Assembly (NCBI GenBank): GCA_028704435.1
Contig: JAQWFL010000009.1
Span: 35,146 to 99,145, forward strand
Direction: 5' to 3'
DNA length: 64,000 bases
Source: Anaerostipes sp.
GTDB taxonomy: Bacteria; Bacillota; Clostridia; Lachnospirales; Lachnospiraceae
Below the pieces are notes generated by a model. That model did no database searches. It worked only from the letters and a program-made list of their open reading frames with translations, and had not been told where the DNA came from. Made by a program: the position numbers and the translations under genes. Below are positions 9,157-18,800 of the stretch, in pieces (within the stretch, counting starts at the first letter, position 1; each line of letters opens with the position of its first letter).

Positions 9157-10086
9157 TCATAAGCTTTTTGCATACGCCAACAAACGCTCGTACTGCTTTT
9201 CATTCTGCTTTGCAATACCTTCTAGGACAATCGTATCAACTTCATCATTTAAGACGTGTATTTTCCTATGACAATTGGGACATATTGCGACAACATTATC
9301 CATAGCATCTTTCCCACCATCGGCCAACCGCTTTACGTGGTGTTCCTCTAAATATGGTTTATTACTGGCCTCATAAAACGGCGCATCTTCACCACACATC
9401 TGACATTTCCCATCTGCTATTTGCTTAACCATCTCTTTTATATATGGACTTCGATAATAGACTACAGACTCTGTCTTTTGTGAACCTTTAGGTTTACTAT
9501 CTGCAACCTGTTTTGCTAATTTTTCAGGAGACATTTGTTTTGCAGCAATTTCCTCTATATCCATTTCAACTTCCAGTTCTGTTTTCTTTGAATTCTCGCC
9601 GAAATTAAGCAATTCTATTACTCTTTGTTTATCCAAAACATTATTCTGTGCCAACGCTGTTTGCTGAATGATATACTGATACATTTCCTTATTTGCTTCA
9701 AATAAATAACCAGTATTACCTCTACCAATTCTATTAAATGGTGCATCTGTTTTTGGTTGTAATTCCAACAGTTTATCCATTATATCTGATGTAATAATTT
9801 GCTCTAAAAACGGAATATATTGTGTATCCACACGCCAACCCTCATGCTGCCATTCTTCTGATAATTCTGTTGGTTTGTTTGCAGCATATACATCCTTTTG
9901 AGCAATACTCACTGCCATTATCTTTTTTTGAAAACTATGAATAATGATATCTCCACGCTTCACTGATTTCATTTTCTCCCAATGTGAAACTCTCTTTCCA
10001 CCTCTTCCAGACTGTGGTGCCCACAGGTATCCACCTCTGTATTCTTCATCATAACTTTTATTTTGAAACACAAAAAAGTAATTCAT
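9157..10086 (-). CDS. EVE-HNH modification-dependent restriction endonuclease (type IV-like)
   Basis: 309 residues starting at ATG 10086, where AAGGAG lies 11 bases upstream; a longer frame to 10149 lacks a good site. The N-terminal ~150 residues resemble an EVE/PUA-like modified-base reader (MNYFFVFQNKS, GDIIIHS). A linker leads to a C-terminal HNH nuclease with zinc-binding CQMC and CPNC pairs and EEHHVKRLADGG plus CHRKIH catalytic residues. Known EVE-HNH enzymes cut DNA carrying modified cytosine. No methylase is adjacent, as expected for a type IV enzyme. It sits at the edge of a defence-gene island and shows no damage. Confidence 0.8.
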   Translation of the reverse strand: MNYFFVFQNKSYDEEYRGGYLWAPQSGRGGKRVSHWEKMKSVKRGDIIIHSFQKKIMAVSIAQKDVYAANKPTELSEEWQHEGWRVDTQYIPFLEQIITSDIMDKLLELQPKTDAPFNRIGRGNTGYLFEANKEMYQYIIQQTALAQNNVLDKQRVIELLNFGENSKKTELEVEMDIEEIAAKQMSPEKLAKQVADSKPKGSQKTESVVYYRSPYIKEMVKQIADGKCQMCGEDAPFYEASNKPYLEEHHVKRLADGGKDAMDNVVAICPNCHRKIHVLNDEVDTIVLEGIAKQNEKQYERLLAYAKSL

Positions 10087-10158
10087 AATTTTTTCACTCC
10101 TTCCATTTAAACAGTAATCTCCCATTAATATTACCCAGTTTCTAAACAAAAGCTATTA

Positions 10159-10302
10159 TTACTTTGTTTCATCAATATATCTTTTAATTACTGCAAAATC
10201 TCTATTTGTAGGCATGACTCTCGCGCTTGTCTGTGAAAACAAAATTTCCAGCAAACTGTTCCCTAATTGCCTACGGGAATCTATCCAAAAATGCACGCCC
10301 AT
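10159..10302 (-). other. Short unrecognised reading frame (47 codons) in a decayed stretch
   Basis: ATG 10302 to TAA 10159 gives a 47-residue product ending RDFAVIKRYIDETK. There is no ribosome site. It follows a scrap of rlmD-type C-terminal sequence. It may be the tail of a lost mobile-element gene; function unknown. Confidence 0.2.
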
Positions 10303-10304
10303 TT

Positions 10305-10350
10305 TCCGGGATTGTTAAGTCTTGGGGCCGAGCAAACACACGGTCTCAAC
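10305..10350 (-). pseudogene. Scrap of rlmD-type C-terminal coding sequence (copy A)
   Basis: The minus-strand frame reads CHVETVCLLGPKT then stop, matching the conserved HVETV-xLL end of the RlmD/TrmA methyltransferase fold. Upstream sequence is not coding. The rest of 10,303-10,697 has no gene. It holds small hairpins (AGAATG-GTA-CATTCT near 10,490, and CCACTCAA paired with TTGAGTGG near 10,540) and a repeated GGAAACATATC. Confidence 0.5.
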
Positions 10351-10697
10351 ATGGCACGAGAACCTCAGATGAATGTCAGATTATCTGGTTTTCACTTTTT
10401 GGATCTGTCCGATTGCGGAAACATATCTACCGGTTTTTACGTTACAGGAAACATATCCATTGCTGATATTGTGTGAACGGGGAGAATGGTACATTCTCAC
10501 TGCTTCCTATATAATACCGTCTGTTGCGACCTTACCCACTCAAAAGAGTTGAGTGGTGATAGCGAATATTAGCCTTACTGCTTCAGCCCAGAAGATTACC
10601 GCCTCAACCCTCTATACCGAGTGGTTATTGCAAAAGCTACTCCACTGATTTCATCAGCATCAATTGTCAAGTATTTCTTTATAACTGAAACTTCCAT

Positions 10698-11641
10698 TTA
10701 TTCTTCGTGGACTTCCCAATATCCATATCGCTTGCCGCCTTTGCGTTCTATAACACCCTTTTCACGCAAGTTTTTAACTATACGTTCAATAGTACGCTTC
10801 GTAACATTCAGCGTCTCTGCGATTTCTGCCATCGTATGTTTAGGATTTTCTGAAATCATTCTTATGATTTCTTTTTCCAAACCGACATCTAAACCGACAT
10901 CATGTCGGTTTGGCATTTTGGAATCTGGTACTTTGGCACTTTGGAGTGCAGAGAATTTCACCATGATATCTTCGCCATGAACGATGTACTCCGGGTCTTC
11001 GCTGCCAAGATTCTTACAGGCATCTCTAATCTTCTGAATACCACGTCCCCAGCTTTCAATATATCCGGCACGATAGAACACTCGTGCAATATCCGGATTG
11101 TACGGTTTCGATGCATGAGAGCCAAGAAGAGTCTCTGCAGTCCACCCAAACGGCAGCATACTGCAGTTACTGACGAACATGGCATCGTCCTCAATACGAA
11201 TCTGCACAGGAACATTGTCTGCCCAATTGCAATGAATCAATGAATTAAAAACGGCTTCTCTCACAGCATCACGTGCAAACGGATAAGTTTCCACTCGTGT
11301 TTCCTTATGGTACGTAATGGCTGCTTTCAGATACTTCAAGTATATCAAATCAATCACTCGGTCTGCCATAATAAGCAAAGAACCATGTACTTCATCCTGA
11401 TACAATAATTCACTGCCTTCAAATTTTCCAATTTTTACATAGCAGCCACCAATAACTTGTTCTGGATTTTATTAGGGATGTCCTCCAGTAGTTTCTTGGA
11501 ATTTTTCACTCCAACAATCGTTCCGTCATCCCGTGTTCCAATATATATTTTTCCGCCCTGTGCGTTTGCAAAGCCACATATCCATTTCAGATATTCATCA
11601 CGCCAAGACTCTTTCCATTCTATATTTTGACTTTCTGCCAT
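10698..11641 (-). pseudogene. AlbA_2/Schlafen-like ATP-binding protein, broken by an internal deletion
   Basis: The N-terminal part (11641-11435) has a strong ribosome site (AAAGGAGG) and the AlbA_2 signature IEWKESWRDEYLKWICGFAN and GGKIYIGTRDDG, then stops shortly after NKIQNK. The C-terminal part (from about 11450 down) resumes in another frame with GCYVKIGKFEGSELLYQDE, AVFNSLIHCNW, an ATPase-like GYIESWGRGIQKI, and a winged helix (MAEIAETLNVTKRTIERIV). Roughly the middle third of a full-length protein is missing. These proteins occur as regulators or defence components; this copy is unlikely to work. Confidence 0.8.
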
Positions 11642-11776
11642 GTCAGAGCCTCCTTTCCCTCCGCAATGCGAAGTGCCTTATTTACTTAAAACGAACGCAC
11701 TGCGCACGTTTTTTATATTATAATATTATCTACCCTGTGGCTAATTTTACTCAACTGAATTACTATTCTGTTTTCC

Positions 11777-12085
11777 TTAATCAGAGATATTTAATAGCTG
11801 TATCATTCTATCTATTATCGGCTGTACCTGCCCAGCTCGGCATCTTTTCTCGAAGGAACCATTGGAAAATTGGTCTTCCCGGAGCAACATAGTAAGCAAT
11901 GCAGTGTAAAGTTCGTAGTCTGCTTCTGGTAGTCGCTTCAATTCCTTCTCACTATCTATCAGGTGCGTGACCATATAATCACTATAATTTTCTCTTAAGT
12001 CGTGTAGTTCTTCCAGTGCTTTGTAGTAAATTTCTTCCTGAAAATTGTGGCTTGTATCCAACTGCTGGAGAATCTTTTCTTTTAA
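11777..12085 (-). pseudogene. DUF6508-like protein, 5' truncated
   Basis: The frame is open from 12085 but has no start codon with a ribosome site; TTG at 12061 is the first weak candidate. The tail ADYELYTALLTMLLREDQF then SNGSFEKRCRAGQVQPIIDR resembles the DUF6508 family (unknown function). It follows an Mrr fragment by 8 bases on the same strand, which suggests another deletion joint. Confidence in the family is moderate. Confidence 0.5.
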
Positions 12086-12092
12086 CTATTTA

Positions 12093-12371
12093 TCATAATT
12101 TTTCACTTAGCTCATCGTAATATTTCAAAATCAAGTCTACCAGCTCCGTACCGTTGATGCCACGGATGATTGGTGTGTTGTCTAAGTATTTTTGAGCATT
12201 CTTCGTATAATTAGAAAGCGACACAAACAGACCATAATCGCCCTCACGCATAGCACCCTGAATGGTGGTTTCCTTAATATCGCCATCCTGACTCTTCACC
12301 TGAACAAGAATACGAGGAGGCAGCTCATCCTTATATGCTGTGATGTCAATTCCACTGTCGCCTTTTCTTTC
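12093..12371 (-). pseudogene. Mrr-type restriction endonuclease fragment
   Basis: The 93-codon frame encodes the C-terminal part of an Mrr_cat nuclease: GDSGIDITAYKDELPPRILV, QVKSQDGDIKETTIQ, then KNAQKYL and INGTELVDLILKYYD. The D...QVK catalytic elements remain, but the N-terminal winged helix and the start are absent. The frame begins inside sequence that belongs to an rlmD C-terminal extension. Mrr enzymes cleave methylated DNA; this remnant is probably inactive. Confidence 0.7.
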
Positions 12372-12586
12372 TCATATAGACACACTGAATATTCCCTCTT
12401 CGGCACATCCACTTTATTCGATGCTTCATGCATAGGCGATCCATGTTTCCGCTTCTCTTTCACATAGTCCTTAATTTTCTGATAAGTGGCTTTCTCTATC
12501 ACATCTGCCATACCCACATTCATTTCAATGTCGATTCTCTCAACACCTTTTTCACGGGTTAAGAGCACAACTGTCTCGACATGGCT
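12370..12586 (-). pseudogene. C-terminal extension of an rlmD-type methyltransferase (copy B)
   Basis: The frame reads SHVETVVLLTREKGVERIDI, then KATYQKIKDYVKEK and GSPMHEASNKVDVPKREY. This resembles the ~80-residue C-terminal extension found on some clostridial RlmD paralogues. A stop lies just upstream of SHVE, and the 3' end runs out of frame into the Mrr fragment near 12,375. It is diverged from the intact rlmD at 25,235, so it is not a recent duplicate of it. Confidence 0.6.
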
Positions 12587-12673
12587 CTAGAGGACCAGAA
12601 GTACGTCATAGCCCCTCGTCCATATGCGAGAACATATCCACTACATTATAGCTGAAAAGTCGCGGTTTCTCAA

Positions 12674-12723
12674 TAATCAAATAAGCACATGACACGTTTA
12701 AATGTCATGCGCTTATTTGATTA
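12674..12723 (-). terminator. Long hairpin terminator after the flavodoxin-AKR gene
   Basis: A 21-bp stem (12674-12694 with 12703-12723) with one mismatch and an 8-base loop lies 30 bases beyond the stop at 12753. No T-run follows on the minus strand, so it may act as a processing or bidirectional stop. Confidence 0.6.
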
Positions 12724-12752
12724 TATTATTTATTGGCACAATTCTGTTTGAA

Positions 12753-14171
12753 TCAATACCAATCATGTTTTTCATTTCGGTCAAGTGCTTTGATTTGCAG
12801 CATTTCCTCATCGGTCAACTCAAAATTATATAATTCCATATTCTCTTGAATGTGTTCAGGGTTGCTCGAACCCGGAATAACTACCACACTCTTTTGCAGA
12901 TTCCAACGCAGAATCACCTGTGCAGGAGATACTTCATGTGCCTGTGCAATGGCAGAAATCACTTTATTACCAAGGAGTTCAGCCGTATGCCCTCTGCCAC
13001 CCAGTGGATACCAGCCCTGTACAACAATTCCCAACTCCTGAATATATGGGATTACATCATTCTCTTGATAGTAAGGATGTATTTCATTTTGCACTAACGC
13101 AGGAGTAATTGTAACCTGCGGTAAAAATTCTTTCAACTCTTTCACATACCAATTGGAAAGACCTATGGAACGAATTTGTCCTTCCTCCACAAATTTTTCC
13201 ATTGCTTTATATGCTTTTACATCGTTTGTATCGGGGTGGTGAAGCAGAATCATATCTACATAGCCAATATTCAGCCTATCTATACAAGCCTGAATGGACT
13301 TCTCTGGATTTTTCATTTCATTCCCTGGATAGGTTTTGGTAATCACAAATATTTCTTCCCGCTTGATTCCAAGTTCATCTATTGCTTCCCGAATTGCTTT
13401 ACCAACTTCTTTTTCATTTCCATAAGCAGACGCAGTATCAATTAGGCGGACACCTCTTCGCAATGCCTTCTTTACAGAATTAATGCACTCATCTCCATGC
13501 AGACTGTATGTGCCAAGTCCATTAATAGGCATTTCATAACCACTGTTCAGTGTAACCGTATGGGTTTCAAAATTAAATTTTCTTATTTTCTCTGCACTTG
13601 TCGGTGTAATCTTCATTTCATTAAGCCACACTTCCACATCCTCCTTCGTATAATCAGCACTAAATCGTCTGCCCTCCATCCACTCTGCATCTTTCTCCAG
13701 TAGATGGAGATTATCAGCACTGGAACCTATTCCGCTGCTGTGAGAAGTACAAAATGGTAAAATGGTCTTTCCTGTGAAATCATAACTTTCTAAGAATGTG
13801 CTGATAATTCTAGGTGCTTGTCCATGCCAAATGGGATATCCAACCAACACGGTATCATACTGAGTCATATCCAAGGCATCTCCTGCAATAGCGGGTCGTG
13901 CATCAGGGTTATCCTGCTCCTGATCAGCTCGTCCATTTGTATAGTATGCTAAATCAGCTTCTGTATATGGGTCTTCCGGTACGATTTCATAAACATCCGC
14001 CTTTAAAATATCAGCAGCTTTTTCTGCTACGCTTTTTGTTGTTCCAGTATTGGAAAAGTACGCAACTAAAATTTTTCCTTTTGCTGTTTCTGTATTCACT
14101 GATGCATCCTCACTTAAAGAAGTGCCTGCTCTACATCCGGACAGCAAACAAACTATACGTCGCGTAGTCAT
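12753..14171 (-). CDS. Flavodoxin - aldo/keto reductase fusion, with a damaged N-terminus
   Basis: Taking ATG 14171, about 472 residues. A short lipoprotein-like lead (CLLSGC) precedes a flavodoxin-4 domain with FMN loop FSNTGTTKS and VGYPIWHGQAPRI. An aldo/keto reductase domain follows with GLGTYSLHG, DTASAYGNE (Asp/Tyr), VITKTYP (Lys), LLHHPD (His) and the NADPH-site PGSSNPEHI. It would couple flavin and NADPH redox chemistry on one polypeptide, possibly membrane-anchored. The 5' end is fused to a truncated DUF262 gene at about 14,165 and there is no convincing ribosome site, so the native signal peptide has been lost and expression is doubtful. The catalytic parts look intact. Confidence 0.72.
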   Translation of the reverse strand: MTTRRIVCLLSGCRAGTSLSEDASVNTETAKGKILVAYFSNTGTTKSVAEKAADILKADVYEIVPEDPYTEADLAYYTNGRADQEQDNPDARPAIAGDALDMTQYDTVLVGYPIWHGQAPRIISTFLESYDFTGKTILPFCTSHSSGIGSSADNLHLLEKDAEWMEGRRFSADYTKEDVEVWLNEMKITPTSAEKIRKFNFETHTVTLNSGYEMPINGLGTYSLHGDECINSVKKALRRGVRLIDTASAYGNEKEVGKAIREAIDELGIKREEIFVITKTYPGNEMKNPEKSIQACIDRLNIGYVDMILLHHPDTNDVKAYKAMEKFVEEGQIRSIGLSNWYVKELKEFLPQVTITPALVQNEIHPYYQENDVIPYIQELGIVVQGWYPLGGRGHTAELLGNKVISAIAQAHEVSPAQVILRWNLQKSVVVIPGSSNPEHIQENMELYNFELTDEEMLQIKALDRNEKHDWY

Positions 14172-15680
14172 CTGGAAGAATATGCTCGATGTCATATGAG
14201 GTCTTCGGATTTCTATCAATGTAGGCACTAAACTGAGATGCATATCCCATTTCCAGATTTACAAAATCAGTCAGGCGTGCCAACATGTGAAGCATGTATC
14301 TTCCTGTGAACTGGTTGAGTTCAAAGTCCTTTATGGAATCCAGTTTCTCGTTCATTCTCTCCAGATGTGCCGTCAGCGTGATACCGACAGTCTTTACATC
14401 CTGGTTTCTGATTTGGCACATCACTTTGAAGAGCATCTGCTTGTTTGTATTCCAGTTGATCTTCTTGTAATTGAAAATACGTGTAGAAGCAAAAATATCA
14501 ATGAACGTAGAAATGAGCTTGATTTTCTGGTCTATAACCGCAGGAGCATCATCCACTCGAACCGCCGACATAATCACATAGTTCTGGTATGTGATGTCCC
14601 TATGCGCATTGTAGAAAACAGCTTCATAACCGCTTGTTACTGTCTCGGAGTATTTCTTAATTCGGAGATAAAGCTTTGTCATCAATGACATTTCTACTGT
14701 AACCAAGTCCTTATACTGCAACGGACTAACCAGTTGCATTTCACTCTTTGCATTCTGACGGACCCAGGTGTGGAACTTCTCACCAAGACGTTCAAAGTCA
14801 CGATCCTCAGCGCCCTTCTTCGTTTCACGAATAGACTGAGCGTACTTTGCACGAAACCATGCAGATATAAAATCCACATCCTCTGCTTTTACTGTTCCGC
14901 TACTTGATGCGCCAAAGGCTGTTTTTATATCATTGATGTTTCGTTGCCACTCTTTATTTACCAGGTCTCGTTCTCTCTCATCCACCTGCTGAATAATAAA
15001 AACTTTCAGCATTTCAGCACTATTCAGGCTTAGACCACGGTCGTTCATGGTAAGGAAAATAGTATGTGCTTCATCTTCTGACGGAGTATCAATCTCCAAT
15101 AGCAGCACTTTTCTAATGAGCCAATAGATGAAATACGGAAGCGCTTCACCTTTCAGTTCATCTGGGAACAGGTCCTCAATATCCACATATCGGACAACGA
15201 GGTTCTGGGTGCTTTCATTTGCAGCAACATGTGCAGTGTTTTCATTCCATAGCGCGCGCATGCAATCGTTTCGTTCAGGCACATCCAGATTAAATGACAT
15301 CGTTCCAAAATCATCCTTATAAACAAGGTTGTCAAAGGAAACCGGCAGGAAAGGAACCCCCGTTGTATGCTGCTGAAGATTTCTTAAATAAATCAACAGC
15401 AGAGTAAGGGATGTGATTCGCTGCTGACCGTCAATAACCTGACGAGGCGCAGTCCCGGTGCAAATGATGCTTCCCATATAATAGTAGCCATAATTCTGAA
15501 CCTCTGAAGGCGAGTTATGGTTATCCGGGTCATAGTATTCCCGGAAGGTATCATAGAAATCAGAAATCATCTGATCAATCTGAGTGCGCCCCAGCGGTAT
15601 TCTCTTTGATAATAATCCACTTCGAAGCGGCCCCTGGTAAGGATCGTTTCAAGTGTGTCAGTTTTATCTATCTTCTGCAT
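14163..15680 (-). pseudogene. DUF262 (GmrSD/BrxU-like) nuclease gene, frameshifted and 3' truncated
   Basis: A start at 15680 has a GAGGTGAC site and gives MQKIDKTDTLETIL then YYQREYRWG. A missing base near 15,588 shifts the frame to a stop, and the long remaining frame continues with QIDQMISDFYDTF, the DUF262 motif RQVIDGQQRITSLTLLLIYL, and MNDRGLSLN. The C-terminal DUF1524 part breaks off immediately after YDIEHILPDDY, just as the HxxP nuclease motif begins, and joins the flavodoxin gene. Intact members restrict modified phage DNA. Its position right after hsdR fits a former defence cassette. Confidence 0.8.
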
Positions 15681-15803
15681 ATGTGTCACCTCTGGTTTTC
15701 AGCGTCAGTCTGGCATTTAACCGCCGACACCGATTTTCTAAATTATTCGTCCACCTTTGTAAAACTCACTAAAATTGTAATTCTGTTCATTATTGTTTTT
15801 TAT

Positions 15804-18800
15804 TTACAACGGAGGTCGGTGAATCAAATGATCCTTTGACTGTTCCTTCAATTCATCATAAATATCACCGTAATCAGTAGTCCACTTCAAATGAAGAAGC
15901 ATATCATAAACTTCATTATCATCACTAACCTTACTCTTTGATTCCAGTTTCAGAGAAAGATCCGCTAGACCGAGCATGTGATTACTTACTCTGAATGGAA
16001 TATGTATTCCTAAACATGCCGATATAACATTTGACTTGGTGAGATTTTCACCCTTCTTCATATTACTTATGGTTCTGTTATCTAAACCTGTCATACTTCT
16101 CAACAGCCTTGCTGAATAATTACAGATATGTTTATCCATTAAAATATCTAGCGCCAGTCCAAATTCCTCACCATCGATTGCATTCAACATTTCCTTAGAC
16201 ATTTCATTTACTAGACCATATTGTGAAAGCAAGTCCTCCGTAATGAAATCATTATAATTAAAAGCTTCATCAGCCTTTGATTTTGGAAGCTTTATATAAT
16301 GAAGTGTTTGATCATTTTCATCCACAATAAATTGTAAGAAACATTCCTCTTCATGGGCCTTTGCAAATTCAGTCAATCTAATTTTTCCGTCATCAGTACG
16401 TTCCATACATTCTGATGTAGCAACGCAAAGTTTATCTTCCACATACGCAAAGCATTCTGAATCAATGACACTTTTTACAGCCTTGCTTTCTGAATACCAA
16501 TTTTCTAAAGTCTTATAGCTGACAGAAGTTTTCACCTCTCTTCCGGCATAGTCTTCATCTGTAAGCTTGACCACCACAACCTTTGGTTTATCATTCTTAC
16601 TAACATTATCTGCAGTACTGCTGACAGATTGTTCTATCTCAATCACATATAAATATGGATCTTGTCCACCAGAAAAAATAAAATCACGTAGATAATTTTC
16701 GCTATAGATTGGCAAACGTAACGGAACATACTCATCTTTAAATACATGTTTAAAGAAGCTTTCTGCCTGTGTTTTGTTTACTGATTTTTTTAATTCAGTA
16801 AATGTACCTCTGTCGTCAATATTACTTGGAGTAGCATGACGATCCAATAATTCTTTAAGCAATTCATAATAACAACCAAGGCGTCTAACAACTCGATTTA
16901 TCCTTGCACGCTCATCAGCTTTCATATAATCGGTAATGTAGTCTCTAAAAGTTTTCCCTGGAACTAATTTAGCTTGGCCACTTTCTACCGCATGTATAAA
17001 CCTTTCAGCATATCGCTGTTCTTCTTGTGAAAGCATTGAAAATGATCTATGCAGCTCTTTTAATGAAGCATCAACGACTCCAGGATCACTGTCGCCCTGA
17101 ATCAACTTGACATACTTATCAAAATTAGAGTTCATGTAATTTGCATCAATTTTACCAGTATCATATTCCGTAATATGAACATCAATTTCATAAGGAGCCT
17201 CTCCACCGGCTCCACCTCCGCCACCACGAGATATTTCTTTATATCTTGCTAACAAGGTCAGATATGTCTGTTCATCCAGCAACATTTTAATAGCATTTTC
17301 GTTTTGATCTTCATCTGGATATGAATTCTTATTCCAGGTAAATCCTTGAATAACAGCTGCTTCTAGATGATCAACAAACTTATTAAATTCTTTTGCAAAT
17401 TTTCCAATTGCTGCTGTATCAGTAGGTAGTTTTTCAAAGTTAGCAATTCCTGAATTTTTGAATATTTGCTCAATACTTTGAAAAAGCGTATTCATGTTTC
17501 TTAGATTGTTTGGTAATTTATCCACAAACAGTCCTGTAGGAACATCTCCTGAATATGCCTTAACCGCTGCCTCAATATTCTTCTCCATCGTATTTGGTCT
17601 ACGATAGTATTTGATGATTCCAAAAGGCTTCTCTGCCATGTTGTAAAGTCTATTTGTACGTGAAAAAGCCTGGATAAGATTCTCATACTCCATCATCTTA
17701 TCTAGATACAGCGTATTTACATACTTGGAATCGAATCCTGTTAGCATCTGATTAACCACGATAAGGATATCAATCTGTTCGTCTTTACCAATACTGTCGA
17801 ATGGTTTTTTATGACCCAATCTCAGACTGACTTCTTTACGGAATTTATCATACGTAGGAATGGTATACTTCTGATTAAAATGTTTATAGTAAGCCTCTAG
17901 GATTTCGACAATTCCATCTTCCTTCTCTAAACTGCCTCCACCTTCATTATCTATAGTTGGATCGAACATAGCCGTGATAAAAAGGTCAGGAAACGCCTTA
18001 ACCATCAATCTATAATAGTTAACTGCTTCCGGAATACTACTGGTTGCAAAAATAGCATGAAATTTCCTATCTCTACTATATAAAGTCCATTTCTTTTCTA
18101 TATCTTCAATTACGCCATCTACATACTCATCCGTCTGATATTGTTCATTAGGAATAAAATCTTCTATTCCTTTAGCATATTTTCCGTTTACCAGTTCGCC
18201 ATACATCTTAACCTGAGATGAATCCATGTATTTAAGATACACTTTTTCTTTTTTAGGATCACTGAAAGCATCCTTCTGGTCTTTTGCTTTAGCTTTACTA
18301 AGTGCAACTTTCTCTCTCAAATCAGAGTCATCATAAATACGAACCATATACGGATCGAAACCCAGTACGTTTTTATCCCTAATTCCATCACCTAACGTGT
18401 ATCTGTGAATTTCATCACCAAATATTATTGGAGTTGTACTATCTTTTTTTGCATTTAAGTCTTGAATAGGAGTTCCCGTAAATCCGAAAATCAGAGCATT
18501 TTTAAAGGTGTTCTTTATATCAACAAGCATATCGCCAAATGTAGAACGATGGCATTCATCTATGATAATGACCATTCTTTTACGCTGAACAATCTTTAAA
18601 TCCGCTTCTATATTAGCGACGTCTTCTCTTGCGATATTACTTAACTTCTGAATAGATGTGACAATCAAAGTATTATCAGAATCCGGACTTTTTAATTTTG
18701 ACATTAGAATGTCAGTATTTTCAGTTGCCTGAACAGATTCTGCTCCAGTAGCAAACGAACGATATTCTTTAAGTGACTGTATTCCTAATTCTTTTCTATC

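Noticed and set aside
10470..10640. Group II intron
   Set aside because: No domain V-like sequence and no reverse transcriptase frame nearby.
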